DNA from: a virus
Length of the DNA: 33,728 nt
IMG/VR virus record: IMGVR_UViG_3300027847_001511
Coordinates: 1 to 33,728 of that record
Direction: 5' to 3' (one strand)
The translations under genes were made by a program, and so were the position numbers. Shown in pieces: positions 1-7,855 of this stretch. Positions within the stretch are counted from its first letter, which is position 1. Every line of letters starts with the position of its first letter. The notes beneath the pieces are model-generated. The model ran no database searches and was not told the origin of the DNA. It saw only the letters and a list, made by a program, of their open reading frames with translations.

Positions 1-86
1 CCAACCCGAACCACCCCCAGACAGAAAACAACCAACCACAAACGAGATTAAACAAACCAGAACAAAGGAACAGAAAATCATCAACC

Positions 87-743
87 GTGCGCACCCAGGC
101 CGGTCACCCCTCGCCCGAAGGCCCCGACGATCGCATTCTCACCCAAACCACCCACCCCTCATCGCAATTCTCACACCCTCCACCCCCCTCCTTCGCTGAA
201 GCCAACATCGAAGCCATCGCTCATGCCATCAACGCTCTCGTTTCCGACCTCACCCCTTCGCTCTCATCTCCTCTCAGCCCCCCACACAGCCATCCTCAGC
301 CCTCTCACACACAATCACTACTCACAGCCCCACCCTCGCCTCAAACGTCTCGCCTCGCCTACATATACATGTGGTGTCGTGCCTTTGCCGCTGGCCATGT
401 CCCTCCTCAGCGCCCCCCTCATCTGCTCACCCCATCGTCTCTGTTCAGAGCAGGCCGTTGGCTGCGGCGTCGCATGAGCCTCATGAGCCTGTGCATATGC
501 GTATGCGTAGGTGCCCTCGGTGTGACGGCCGGTGTGGCAGTGGCCCTGCAGGACAACTACTCGTGCATTGGTGGTGAGCACACAGTGTGGGCCACAGGTG
601 GCTCGGTGTGGAGTGTGGTGAGTCATCAGTGCAGTGGTAGCAGGCAGCATGCCTACGAAGCCGTGGTCTCATTGAACACACATGTCGAGCCGTGGCACCT
701 GGTGCCCGGTGAGGTGTTGACCCTGCCTAGCAGCGGGGGGTAG
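87..743 (+). CDS. Membrane-anchored LysM-like protein, N-terminus uncertain
   Basis: The C-terminal half (after about residue 130) has a hydrophobic, cysteine-containing membrane segment, then a roughly 50-residue LysM-like module: VWATGGSVWSVV, a cysteine, a helix, then W-x-L-V-P-G-E-V-L-T-LP. LysM modules bind peptidoglycan, so the product probably sits in the host membrane facing the wall. The first 129 residues are Pro/Ser/His-rich and A/C-rich in codons. The frame is open from base 3, so the gene could begin left of the window at or before this GTG. A shorter start at ATG 474 would give a plain signal-anchor plus LysM protein of 89 aa, like the paralogue at 11098-11367. The reading frame is fairly safe; the start is not. 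Confidence 0.5.
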   Translation: MRTQAGHPSPEGPDDRILTQTTHPSSQFSHPPPPSFAEANIEAIAHAINALVSDLTPSLSSPLSPPHSHPQPSHTQSLLTAPPSPQTSRLAYIYMWCRAFAAGHVPPQRPPHLLTPSSLFRAGRWLRRRMSLMSLCICVCVGALGVTAGVAVALQDNYSCIGGEHTVWATGGSVWSVVSHQCSGSRQHAYEAVVSLNTHVEPWHLVPGEVLTLPSSGG

Positions 744-760
744 GGGGTGGGGGTAGGGAC

Positions 761-925
761 CTAGAGGTCCATGCCCTCCACGGGTAACCACTTACCTAGT
801 GGACACGCTGACTGAGGGAGCCGTACCTTGATCGGCATGATGCACTTGCATACCTTGCACTGCTTGGCCCATGGCCTGAACTCCTCGCATGTGAGGCAGA
901 TGGCGTACCTCTCGGCTGGCCTCAC
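761..925 (-). CDS. Small zinc-ribbon protein ending in a CPxGKW-type motif
   Basis: A 54-aa protein with two CxxC pairs (ICLTC and CKVCKC) followed by K-V-R and A-C-P-L-G-K-W. This pattern recalls small proteins common in tailed phages, including T4-like cyanophages. The function is unknown; zinc binding is likely. I chose GTG 925 because it overlaps the upstream TGA as GTGA and has GAGG eight bases before it. A longer form from GTG 952 is possible. It is the last gene of the minus-strand block. Confidence 0.7.
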   Translation of the reverse strand: MRPAERYAICLTCEEFRPWAKQCKVCKCIMPIKVRLPQSACPLGKWLPVEGMDL

Positions 926-1212
926 TCCTCGTACCTCACTAGCCTGACCCACTCCCTGACTGGTGGCCCGAGGATGGGGTCGTCCTCCACATCCTTGACG
1001 TAGGTGTGTAGTGCCTTGACCACTGAGGTGGTGAGGTCATACTTCTCGGCGTACTCAGCCCGCATGTCTCTGATCTCTGCCTGTAGAAGCATGATGGTTT
1101 CGGCGGCGTCACGGGTGGTGTGATGTACCTTCTCTGCCCCCTGCTGCTGTGCTGTGTGTGAGAGTTCGTATAGGCGTGAGAGCGTGTCGTCGACCACTGA
1201 GTCTTCGATCAT
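922..1212 (-). CDS. Hypothetical helical protein
   Basis: A 96-aa acidic, mostly helical protein of unknown function. The middle (about residues 30-60) is rich in charged residues and could form a coiled coil. The ATG at 1212 is preceded by TAGGAGAGAGAG, a good ribosome binding site. Its stop overlaps the next gene by 4 bp, so translation is probably coupled. No recognised domain. Confidence 0.75.
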   Translation of the reverse strand: MIEDSVVDDTLSRLYELSHTAQQQGAEKVHHTTRDAAETIMLLQAEIRDMRAEYAEKYDLTTSVVKALHTYVKDVEDDPILGPPVREWVRLVRYEE

Positions 1213-1221
1213 CTCTCTCTC

Positions 1222-1710
1222 CTAGTACTCTCCCCCTACTGGTGTGAGGTGCTCAGGAGAGATTAGTCGAGTTCCCTCGCTGTCATAGGAGGAGGGCTCA
1301 CCCTTCTCCCATGCCTCGTCGTAGTCGATCCAGCCCAGCACATCCACGTCCCTCAACTCTGGGGGTACAGCCTTGGCTACGAACAGCACTAGCCCCTTGC
1401 CTACCTGGTGCCGGCGTACAGCAGCGTTGAGGCTGGTACGCACCCGACGCACTTCGATGTTGCGCCCCACGTCAGGCATGTCCTTGTACTTGTGATGCTC
1501 GGTCGCATGCCATATGTGCCCATGCCAGTAGCGGTTGGTGGCCTTGGCTACAGCCAGTTCGCATACTGCTGCTGCCACCTGTGCAGTGCGGTCGTCCTCC
1601 ATTCGTTCGGAGTCGTACCATGGCGCATTCTGCTTGCTCCAGTTGGCCGTGTATCGGCGTGCCCCTACATGCGAGGCATGCTCGTATTCCCACGTTTCGA
1701 GGTTTACCAT
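1222..1710 (-). CDS. Conserved hypothetical; possible PD-(D/E)XK-like fold
   Basis: A protein of 162 aa (172 from GTG 1740). The second half contains D-V-G-x-N-I-E-V-R-x-V-R-T, then V-L-F-V-A-K and V-L-G-W-I-D. This resembles the D...ExK core and following strands of PD-(D/E)XK nuclease-like proteins, but Arg replaces the usual Lys, so catalysis is doubtful. ATG 1710 follows an AGGGG-type site and is preferred over GTG 1740. It lies between the 52-bp repeats and the small genes to its left. The nuclease idea is inference from motif spacing only. Confidence 0.65.
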   Translation of the reverse strand: MVNLETWEYEHASHVGARRYTANWSKQNAPWYDSERMEDDRTAQVAAAVCELAVAKATNRYWHGHIWHATEHHKYKDMPDVGRNIEVRRVRTSLNAAVRRHQVGKGLVLFVAKAVPPELRDVDVLGWIDYDEAWEKGEPSSYDSEGTRLISPEHLTPVGGEY

Positions 1711-1763
1711 CAACCCCTGCCCCTTTCTGGTATCTAGCACCCCTTCACCCTACCGATTTTCTT

Positions 1764-1925
1764 GTGGACACGCAAGGCCCAAAAAAGTTTTGAAGTTTTC
1801 GAAACCGTTTTTTTAGTGGACACTAGAGGCTGAAAAAAGTTTTGAACTTTTGAGAATCCGTTTTTTAGTGGACACGCAAGGTCGAAAAAAGTTTTGAAAA
1901 GTTGGCAACCCGTTTTTTAGTGGAC
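1764..1925. repeat. 52-bp tandem direct repeats, three units plus a partial fourth
   Basis: Units start at 1764, 1816, 1868 and (partial) 1920, an exact 52-bp period. Each begins GTGGACacGCAAGG, then AAAAAAGTTTTGAA, about 12 variable bases, then CCGTTTTTTAG. The A-tracts and T-tracts recur once per unit, so they fall on the same DNA face roughly every five helical turns. They lie in a 240-bp gene-free gap between two minus-strand genes, close to the RHH and primase genes. They could be iterons or an origin, a centromere-like partition site, or an operator array for the RHH protein. Confidence 0.9.
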
Positions 1926-1949
1926 TTGCGAGACGAGATTGCACCTTGG

Positions 1950-2537
1950 TCAACCGCTCAAACGGACATCACACTTGGTGCAGAAGGAAGCCCACGGGTA
2001 CTCCTGCCGAAACTCCATGGGATGTGAGCAGTCGAGGATGTCGGTGACTTTGAGATTCATGGTGTCTCTGATGAGGGCAGATAGGGACACCTCGGCTTTC
2101 TCAGCGGCACGCTTCCATCGTTCCCTGTCGTTCTCGGTGGCCCGTATGAGGATCTGCTTGTCAGCAGGCCCATCGTCGTCGCTCACCTTGGTGGACACCG
2201 TGAGATCCATGCCCTCAGCGAGGTCGTTCATCGCAGCCTCGATGTTGTCACCGACAGGGACGAGGTGGTCCTGACCGGGGGCGAATGTCGCCACTCTGTC
2301 TAGAGGCTCATCGAGCGCAGGCCCCACGGGTAGATCAGGTACCTCTTCGGCCGCGTTCCAGTTGGTGGCGTCAGGGTGCAGTTTGTTCGCACGCGTGCCT
2401 ACTCCTGATGGTGGACGCGAGTTTGAGGCTACTGGTGCAGGCAGGGGCGGTAGAGGTACCGACATGCTGACAGTTACCGAATCGTTTGCTGGTGTCGCCG
2501 GATCGGAACCTCGAACACCTATGGGATCACTTGCCAT
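1950..2537 (-). CDS. Ribbon-helix-helix DNA-binding protein with C-terminal zinc ribbon
   Basis: A 195-aa protein. Residues 1-110 are Pro/Ser/Asp-rich and probably disordered. Residues 125-168 form a likely RHH (Arc/CopG-like) unit: the beta strand K-Q-I-L-I-R-A, then two helices ending S-L-S-A-L-I-R-D. A zinc ribbon follows, with C170-x-H172 and C186-x-x-C189. The small protein at 33331-33672 has the same RHH then zinc order. ATG 2537 has GGAGG seven bases upstream and overlaps the preceding gene by 11 bp. The 52-bp repeats just downstream are an obvious candidate binding site, as inference. Possible roles are repressor, partition or replication control. Confidence 0.75.
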   Translation of the reverse strand: MASDPIGVRGSDPATPANDSVTVSMSVPLPPLPAPVASNSRPPSGVGTRANKLHPDATNWNAAEEVPDLPVGPALDEPLDRVATFAPGQDHLVPVGDNIEAAMNDLAEGMDLTVSTKVSDDDGPADKQILIRATENDRERWKRAAEKAEVSLSALIRDTMNLKVTDILDCSHPMEFRQEYPWASFCTKCDVRLSG

Positions 2538-3192
2538 TTGTTTCCTCCACTATCTCTGCTTCTACTACGTCGCTGTCGTCATCGATTCGATGTTGGTATT
2601 TCAACAAGTCAGCAGAGGCCTCTGCACCCAACGCGCCCTCTACCTCTGTGGGTGAAACAACACCCGATTTGACCATGAGAGCCAACAGTTGTTTGGCTTC
2701 CTGCTCGGGTGAATGGGCAGTCGCGCTTGGTAGAACCGCCACTCCGGCCATGGCCAGACGTATCGATTCGCTGGCTCCGTCAAGACCGATCTTGACATCA
2801 ACCTGTTTTTGTTGGACTTCCATGCCGAGCAGTTTAGACCGGCGATCCATCACAGAAAGCACCTGCTGGATTGCCTTCATATCCGGCTCCACGGAGACCT
2901 CTGTCCCGTCATCCAACGTAATGCGCCGATGTTGAGTCATTGGCCATATCGCAGACTGCAAAGAGTCGAGTCGCTCCAACTCCATGCGAAGCACCTCGGG
3001 ATAAGCCAAAAGTGCCTCAGAGTTCAGTTTCTCAAGTTGCCGATTCACAGAACGGCCCACGACAGCAACGCTGCAACCGAATCTACGGGCAATCTCTTGA
3101 CTGGCCACGCCAGCCTGCCTCATCTTGAAAATGCGCACATCACGTTCCGCTAAGAACTCACGGGTAAGTGTGACTTTGCTTTCTTCTGCCAT
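2527..3192 (-). CDS. Terminase small subunit-like HTH protein
   Basis: A 221-aa protein. Residues 18-52 form a helix-turn-helix (R-Q-A-G-V-A-S-Q-E-I-A-R-R-F-G-C then a recognition helix). A long helical part follows, containing M-D-R-R-S-K-L-L-G-M at about residues 115-124, a signature often seen in phage small terminase subunits. The acidic tail is likely disordered. The gene starts with an ATGA overlap with the primase stop. A small terminase would recognise packaging DNA, but no large subunit is in the window and the neighbours are replication genes. A general HTH DNA-binding protein is a real alternative. Confidence 0.65.
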   Translation of the reverse strand: MAEESKVTLTREFLAERDVRIFKMRQAGVASQEIARRFGCSVAVVGRSVNRQLEKLNSEALLAYPEVLRMELERLDSLQSAIWPMTQHRRITLDDGTEVSVEPDMKAIQQVLSVMDRRSKLLGMEVQQKQVDVKIGLDGASESIRLAMAGVAVLPSATAHSPEQEAKQLLALMVKSGVVSPTEVEGALGAEASADLLKYQHRIDDDSDVVEAEIVEETNGK

Positions 3193-4931
3193 CAGACCGT
3201 CATCCAGTCAATCACTTCGAATGGGAACCTAACCCCACGTTTCATGGTAGCCGGCCAATGTCTTTCGTCACGGGCACCCCTGAAATGGGAGATTCGATAT
3301 ACATATTCTCCCACATTTGTCGGATCGGGTGTCAAAGCGATGCCAAACTCGGGCCACCGGGACCACACAGCAGAACCGAATGGTCGCAGGTCACGACTCG
3401 CTCCGGTGCCCAACGGGGCGTGATGTTCTAGCCACAGGGCCACCCCGTAGATCGCACGGAGGGTGTCTAGGTATTTGGCGATTTCTGTGGCGATGGCTTC
3501 GCTTGTTCGACCTCCCGGATCGACGAACGACTTGTACAGGGGGCCGAGTAGTAACAGGTCGGGTTCGACCTCTTCAATCTTGCTCTCCAGAAGCAACCGG
3601 TCGGGCATCTTCATCAAATCGAAGCCATCGGGCTTCATGTACAGGTGGGCGTCCAGATTCGGCTCGAATCCCATCGACTTTGCCGCACCGATGATGCTTC
3701 GTGATGTACGACGGATAATCCGCTCCGGATTCTCGAGATCAACGCTGAGAGTGCGTATGGGTGGCATCGGTTGAAAGGAGAACGGCTGAACGCCCATCGC
3801 CGGAAGAATCGCAGCCTGCCGGAGAAGCATCGTCTTGCCGACACCTTCAGCCGCAACCACGATGACTCGCTCACGTCGTTCCAACAGCCCCGGAATCAAC
3901 CAGTCATAAGAATCATCGTCGTCCTCAGCAACGAAGTCACCCCACATGACAAGCCGACCTTGGTTCGCAGTGGGAGTGACCTCTGCGCTCCCCAACAACA
4001 ACATCGCCTTGTGCATGATGCTGGCAGGTGATCGCGTGGTGTCATCCAGCAGCCCCCTCAGTTGAGAGAGCGTCTCGTCCACGGGTGAGAGTGGCGCCTC
4101 CTCAACCTCGACAACTTCGGGCAGAGGCTGATCTCCGTAGTCATCCAACTTGTATTCAACGAGTTGTTCGGTGGTCCCACCCGCTGCGATGTGATCGGTG
4201 ATGTCCTTCTCTTCGGGACAGATCCATACGGCTACGTCACAGCCAGCCTCTCGAAGTTTGATCTCGACATCTGCTGCGTGCCGTCTCCCTGGGTCGTCAT
4301 TGTCAACAATGATGTCGACTGTCGCCCCAGCAAGTGCACGGGTGTGTAGGTCCAGCCACTTGCCGGCACCACCGGGCATGGTTGTCGCACAGGCACCCAG
4401 CCGGTTCAGGGTGTCGCAGTCCTTCTCGCCTTCCACCACCCAGATCGGCAGTCCCTCTTTCTTCTGCCTGAGCACATCGGGCAAGTTGTAAAGCACTTTG
4501 GGTATGTCGCCGAGTTTGTAATCCCAGCCACCTTTCCCGTCGGGCTTCCTCTGCCGAAAGGTTTTCTTCCCGTCGGGTTCCGCGAAACGGACTTTTTGGA
4601 ACAGCAGAGCACCGTCGGCATCTTCGTAGTCGTAGGCGGCGACGTACTTGAGTTTCTTCTGCTCGATCTTCGGGTACTCGCGGCCCGCTGTCTTCTGCGG
4701 ATCCTTATGGAAGAGATCCGTGATCCCGAGACTGACAGAGTCAAGAATGTCAGCGGTACTGCAGCCTCCGTTGCGATGGCAATGCAGGAGCACTTGTCCG
4801 TCGTCGTTCTCGTGAACGGATAGCGACGGGTTCCTGTCGTCTTGCCGGCATGGGCAACGTGCTTCCCAACCGTTTGCTGAACTGACCACACCCTCTAAGC
4901 GGGCGAGAAGATCATCCGTGTGCTTGAACAT
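3192..4931 (-). CDS. Primase-helicase: zinc finger, TOPRIM and RepA-like ATPase
   Basis: A 579-aa multidomain replication protein. A CHC2-like zinc finger spans residues 26-57 (C26, C28, C51, C57, with PSLS between the pairs). A TOPRIM domain follows, with V-V-E167-G-E-K-D and D210-N-D212-D-P-G-R, the acidic metal-binding residues of DnaG-type primases. The C-terminal half is a RecA/RepA-like ATPase with Walker A A-A-E-G-V-G-K366-T and Walker B P-D458-L-L-L-L-G-P, then an L-E-H-H-A sensor-like motif. The protein should make primers and probably unwind DNA at the phage fork. It overlaps WhiB by 20 bp and the TerS-like gene by an ATGA. Confidence 0.9.
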   Translation of the reverse strand: MFKHTDDLLARLEGVVSSANGWEARCPCRQDDRNPSLSVHENDDGQVLLHCHRNGGCSTADILDSVSLGITDLFHKDPQKTAGREYPKIEQKKLKYVAAYDYEDADGALLFQKVRFAEPDGKKTFRQRKPDGKGGWDYKLGDIPKVLYNLPDVLRQKKEGLPIWVVEGEKDCDTLNRLGACATTMPGGAGKWLDLHTRALAGATVDIIVDNDDPGRRHAADVEIKLREAGCDVAVWICPEEKDITDHIAAGGTTEQLVEYKLDDYGDQPLPEVVEVEEAPLSPVDETLSQLRGLLDDTTRSPASIMHKAMLLLGSAEVTPTANQGRLVMWGDFVAEDDDDSYDWLIPGLLERRERVIVVAAEGVGKTMLLRQAAILPAMGVQPFSFQPMPPIRTLSVDLENPERIIRRTSRSIIGAAKSMGFEPNLDAHLYMKPDGFDLMKMPDRLLLESKIEEVEPDLLLLGPLYKSFVDPGGRTSEAIATEIAKYLDTLRAIYGVALWLEHHAPLGTGASRDLRPFGSAVWSRWPEFGIALTPDPTNVGEYVYRISHFRGARDERHWPATMKRGVRFPFEVIDWMTV

Positions 4932-5274
4932 GCGGCATTCGTTTAGACCTTGTAGAGCGTAAGCCCAGTTGGTTGCGAGACGATTTGATTCCTCCGTGAA
5001 TGCGGAGGAGCCTTCGCTCCTGTTCGTTCAGTCCACCCCAAATGCCGAATGGTTCATGCTTCAAAGAGTATGCAAGGCACTCTTCCGAAACTACACAACC
5101 GGAACAAACGCTCACTGCGCGGGCTGTATCTATCATCAGATCGATGTCGATGGAAAAACGCGATCGCTTAGGTCGGGGTTCCGGAAACCACCACTCGGTC
5201 GGCTTGCCATTACAGGCACCGTCCACGGGTGGAAGAGCGCCATCTTCGTTGAAGAAACGAGGCAGATCAGACAC
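4912..5274 (-). CDS. whiB: WhiB-family iron-sulfur transcription regulator
   Basis: A 120-aa protein with the four WhiB cysteines C21, C57, C60 and C66, and the family turn G-I-W-G-G at 77-81, followed by a basic tail that would contact DNA. WhiB proteins hold a 4Fe-4S cluster, bind the primary sigma factor and are restricted to actinobacteria and their phages, so this gene is strong host evidence. In phages such proteins can redirect host transcription. GTG 5274 overlaps the upstream stop by 8 bp; its own end overlaps the primase start by 20 bp. It may act on the many sigma70-like promoters here, which is speculation. Confidence 0.93.
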   Translation of the reverse strand: MSDLPRFFNEDGALPPVDGACNGKPTEWWFPEPRPKRSRFSIDIDLMIDTARAVSVCSGCVVSEECLAYSLKHEPFGIWGGLNEQERRLLRIHGGIKSSRNQLGLRSTRSKRMPHVQAHG

Positions 5275-5677
5275 GGACCAACCGTTCGATGTCTCCCGGG
5301 GAGAGAAAGACGACTGCTGATTCCACGGTTAGTTCCGCTCCCCTCTCGGTGACCACGAGGTCGACTGCTTCGGCTGGGACGCCCAGTGCAGAGGCAAGAG
5401 ATCCTCGAAGGCGGGCGACGTGGACCTCATTCTGGCTCAAAATCTCATCGTAGTCAAGTGTCATTCGTGGACTCATCGTGACAGCCCCGACATCACGCTC
5501 TTTCTCGACCGTGCGGAAGCACCATGCACACCCCAACTTTGGTGCCCGTGAAGCACGGGTACGGATCTCCGTATGACCGCATTCCAGCAGGTGATGGTAC
5601 TTGACGGTGCCGTGGATGCCCATGCGGTCGATGCTCTCGATCCTGCGACGAGGGGCCTTGCGATGTTCGGTGGTCAT
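5267..5677 (-). CDS. Conserved hypothetical, zinc-binding N-terminal part
   Basis: A 136-aa protein. Residues 28-55 hold H-H-x4-C-G-H and C-A-W-C, a probable zinc site. The C-terminal part is alpha/beta and ends V-F-L-S-P-G-D-I-E-R-L. Function unknown. It is the first gene of the minus-strand block that runs to 761; its ATG (5677) opens the block and its stop overlaps whiB. Confidence 0.75.
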   Translation of the reverse strand: MTTEHRKAPRRRIESIDRMGIHGTVKYHHLLECGHTEIRTRASRAPKLGCAWCFRTVEKERDVGAVTMSPRMTLDYDEILSQNEVHVARLRGSLASALGVPAEAVDLVVTERGAELTVESAVVFLSPGDIERLVRV

Positions 5678-6029
5678 CGGTCCAGATTAGTCCTGCGATC
5701 TCCCGAACACGGGACCCCCAATCTCCGACAGGACTGAACGCTGGAGCACCCACCTCCCATTAGGGGAAGTAGGGGTGCACACCTAATCGCCCAGCACCCA
5801 TGGGAAAGGGGTGGAACGAAACAGCCGGCATCACTGAGAGAAGCAGTGAGAGCGCTTGTTGGATTTCGGCAGCCGCCGGTGACTAGGGGGCTATCGAACA
5901 GAAGTTTCTCAGGTCGCCGTGCAACTTTCGGCGCTCCGCAGACATGTGGTTACTAGGCGCTGCAAGACGCGGCGCTCCACAGGCATGAGACTAATAGGGC
6001 CGATGCGCCCGGAAAGAGAGTGTTGTCAA
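5678..6029. other. Gene-free spacer between divergent blocks, with a direct repeat
   Basis: This 350-bp spacer separates the minus block (starts at 5677) from the plus gene at 6030. It must hold both promoters, but I see no clean TTGACA-17-TAnnnT in it. An imperfect direct repeat, CGGCGCTCCrCAGrCATG followed by an A-x-TAGG stretch, starts at 5929 and again at 5970 (41 bp apart). A short inverted repeat CACTG-7 nt-CAGTG lies near 5832-5848. These may be regulator sites. Confidence 0.5.
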
Positions 6030-6389
6030 ATGGACAGCCATGATTCAACTAACCACGGGTGGGGCTTCGAAATCGGCGCCATCCTTCAGGAAGCCGAGAG
6101 CAAGGAGAGGTGGGATGAATGTTGCGCCTTGATAAGCGTGGCGGTGGCCGCGTACTGCGACGAGCAGTCTGGTGAAGACATGATGGCCGACGAGGAGGGC
6201 CGGTGCTTTGTGTTTGCGATAACTGATTGCATCACGAACCTGCACTCCCTGTACCTGCCGTTGCTGAAGCGCATGGATGCCATCAGCCGAGACTCCCGTT
6301 CCATCCGGAAGCGGTGCAAGTCGGATGCGCCACCCGTGCCCTCCGAGTCGCCGGACTCTCCTCAACGACCGCTATGGGAGTGGGACTGA
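6030..6389 (+). CDS. Hypothetical protein
   Basis: A 119-aa protein starting MDSHDST, with an acidic helical body and a C-terminal Pro/Ser tail ending W-E-W-D. No recognised domain. ATG 6030 has AAGAGAG upstream. The frame is open back to 5919 with an earlier ATG at 6003, but that region reads as non-coding spacer. First gene of the plus-strand set. Confidence 0.65.
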   Translation: MDSHDSTNHGWGFEIGAILQEAESKERWDECCALISVAVAAYCDEQSGEDMMADEEGRCFVFAITDCITNLHSLYLPLLKRMDAISRDSRSIRKRCKSDAPPVPSESPDSPQRPLWEWD

Positions 6390-6495
6390 GAAAGAAACTT
6401 TCCGAAAACCGGCCTATTTCGATCGGATTGACCCGTCTCACGGCGTCTAAAGGGGTGACAGATAAAACACCGAACCTCGGAAAGGGGGTGAACAA

Positions 6496-6621
6496 GTGAT
6501 CAACACCGACGAACTGGCGCCGAAGTGCGACCGCTGCTTGCAGCCGGTCTACTGGGAGCGCTGGGACCAGTTGGATAACGAAGGCAATCCCATCTGCCTC
6601 CGTTGCCCGACGACTGACTAA
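6496..6621 (+). CDS. Very small zinc-ribbon protein
   Basis: A 41-aa ORF from GTG, with AAAGGGGG seven bases upstream. It has two CxxC knuckles, C-D-R-C and C-L-R-C, about 20 residues apart with a Trp-rich stretch between them. It matches the many tiny zinc ribbons in this window. Function unknown. Confidence 0.65.
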   Translation: MINTDELAPKCDRCLQPVYWERWDQLDNEGNPICLRCPTTD

Positions 6622-6762
6622 GACTCGGCGCCCGGGGGAGCGTGGCAACAGAATCCCCCCACCACCCCGTGGCCATGGAGTCGTCGATAACCAACGCCGA
6701 CACGCCACTCACGGGGCTTCCCCCTGGCGTCCCGACGCAACACGGATTCTCTCAATGAAGCC

Positions 6763-6791
6763 TTGACATCGCCGTCTGGTTCCGGTAGGGT
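6763..6791 (+). promoter_or_regulatory. Sigma70-like promoter
   Basis: TTGACA (6763-6768), 17 bp, TAGGGT (6786-6791). It drives the 6880 gene through an 80-nt leader that holds the inverted repeat GATGGCC-AGG-GGCCATC (6805-6821). Confidence 0.85.
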
Positions 6792-6805
6792 GGAGATACA
6801 ACCAG

Positions 6806-6877
6806 ATGGCCAGGGGCCATCGACCTCCTGAGCATGAGGGAAAAGGCTCACCTACCTACGCTGAGAGGCACCCCTAA
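6806..6877 (+). CDS. Upstream ORF or leader peptide (23 aa)
   Basis: An ATG-started 23-codon ORF (MARGHRPPEH...) lies in the leader and ends TAA two bases before the ATG of the next gene. Its start overlaps a GATGGCC/GGCCATC hairpin. It could couple or control translation of the 6880 gene, whose own ribosome site is weak. It could also be chance. Confidence 0.35.
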   Translation: MARGHRPPEHEGKGSPTYAERHP

Positions 6878-6879
6878 AT

Positions 6880-7293
6880 ATGACAGAACCAGCCACCACG
6901 ACACGCTACCCATGCGACCGCTGCGCCGTTCCGACACGCTCCGTCTTTGAAGGCGAATCGACCTTGGAGGACTACAGCACGCAGTTGAACGGTGGCCTCC
7001 ACATGACCGCCTCAGGGTATTACGGGGGTTACTGGGATACCGCCTCCTTCATGGGCGACGAGCCTATCGATTTTCACCTATGCCATGACTGCGCCACATG
7101 GCTGTCACGCGAGATCCCGAAGATGGCTCAGGCGGCAAAGGGTGGCCACTTCGCAGCCAACGTAGAAAGCGAAGGCTCCCGTCACGCCCACGAGGCACGC
7201 GAAGGAACCGACAAAGAGTGGTGCAAAGAGGAGAAAGCCTTGGGCATCAAGGTCATCGAGCCATGCTGCGAGTCGGGTGTTCTTACTTCATGA
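6880..7293 (+). CDS. Conserved hypothetical with split zinc knuckles
   Basis: A 137-aa protein with C-D-R-C near residue 12 and C-H-D-C near residue 69, which together would hold one zinc. Between them is a G-Y-Y-G-G-Y-W-D segment, giving a small beta-rich rubredoxin-like body. The C-terminal half is charged. Function unknown. It is transcribed from the promoter at 6763; its stop overlaps the next start as ATGA. Confidence 0.75.
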   Translation: MTEPATTTRYPCDRCAVPTRSVFEGESTLEDYSTQLNGGLHMTASGYYGGYWDTASFMGDEPIDFHLCHDCATWLSREIPKMAQAAKGGHFAANVESEGSRHAHEAREGTDKEWCKEEKALGIKVIEPCCESGVLTS

Positions 7294-7688
7294 CACCGCC
7301 CAGCGAACAAACGAACGCACAACGACAACTTCGGGCAGAGGCTGACAGGGAACGATGGAAGAACCGGCATGAGAAACTGCACAAACAGGAGGCTGCACGT
7401 CTCAAGTCGCAGCAACGCGACTTCGACGGGTTCCTCAAGGCCACGAAAACTTGGGAGTTCGCTGACTGGGTGCACGATCACCACGACGAGGACGACTGGG
7501 GCACCTACGCGCTGTTTGCCTTCGCGCAAGTTCTACGCAAGATGCTTCCGAACATGACGCTTTGGGAGTTCAAGAAGTTAGCGACCCAAGAAGTCGGCTG
7601 GGACAAAGAGAAGTCATGGATGTTGCGTGGGGGGCTATCCGACTACGCCACCGGGCAGTTCTCTCTAGCCAAGGAAGATCTGCGATGA
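7290..7688 (+). CDS. Hypothetical charged helical protein
   Basis: A 132-aa protein. Residues 8-45 are a highly charged helix (probable coiled coil). A Trp-rich helical domain follows (W-E-F-A-D-W-V, then L-W-E-F-K-K-L-A). No recognised family. The start is fixed by the ATGA overlap with the previous stop, and its own stop overlaps the next start the same way, so three genes are translated in series. Confidence 0.75.
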   Translation: MTPPSEQTNAQRQLRAEADRERWKNRHEKLHKQEAARLKSQQRDFDGFLKATKTWEFADWVHDHHDEDDWGTYALFAFAQVLRKMLPNMTLWEFKKLATQEVGWDKEKSWMLRGGLSDYATGQFSLAKEDLR

Positions 7689-7855
7689 GCGCCACCACGA
7701 CAACCCGACCGGATCCCCTCGATTGGCGCACGGTAAGGATCGCTGTCAAACAGCATCTGCCCACGATGAACCGTTACGTCGGGGCTCGCCGGCTCGTAGC
7801 CGATGCCCTCGGCATTCATCCGGAAACACTTGACATCCCCTTGACGGGCGAGTAG
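7685..7855 (+). CDS. Small hypothetical protein ending inside the next promoter
   Basis: A 56-aa protein with a small helical fold (V-K-Q-H-L-P-T-M-N-R-Y-V-G-A-R-R-L-V-A-D-A-L-G). Its last residues, LD-IPLTGE, are encoded by the promoter of the next gene, and its TAG stop (7853-7855) is the first half of that promoter's TAGGAT. It starts with an ATGA overlap. Confidence 0.75.
   Translation: MSATTTTRPDPLDWRTVRIAVKQHLPTMNRYVGARRLVADALGIHPETLDIPLTGE

Noticed and set aside
1764-1925. CRISPR array
   Set aside because: The 52-bp units are near-identical over most of their length with only short variable stretches and no repeat-spacer alternation; no cas genes nearby.
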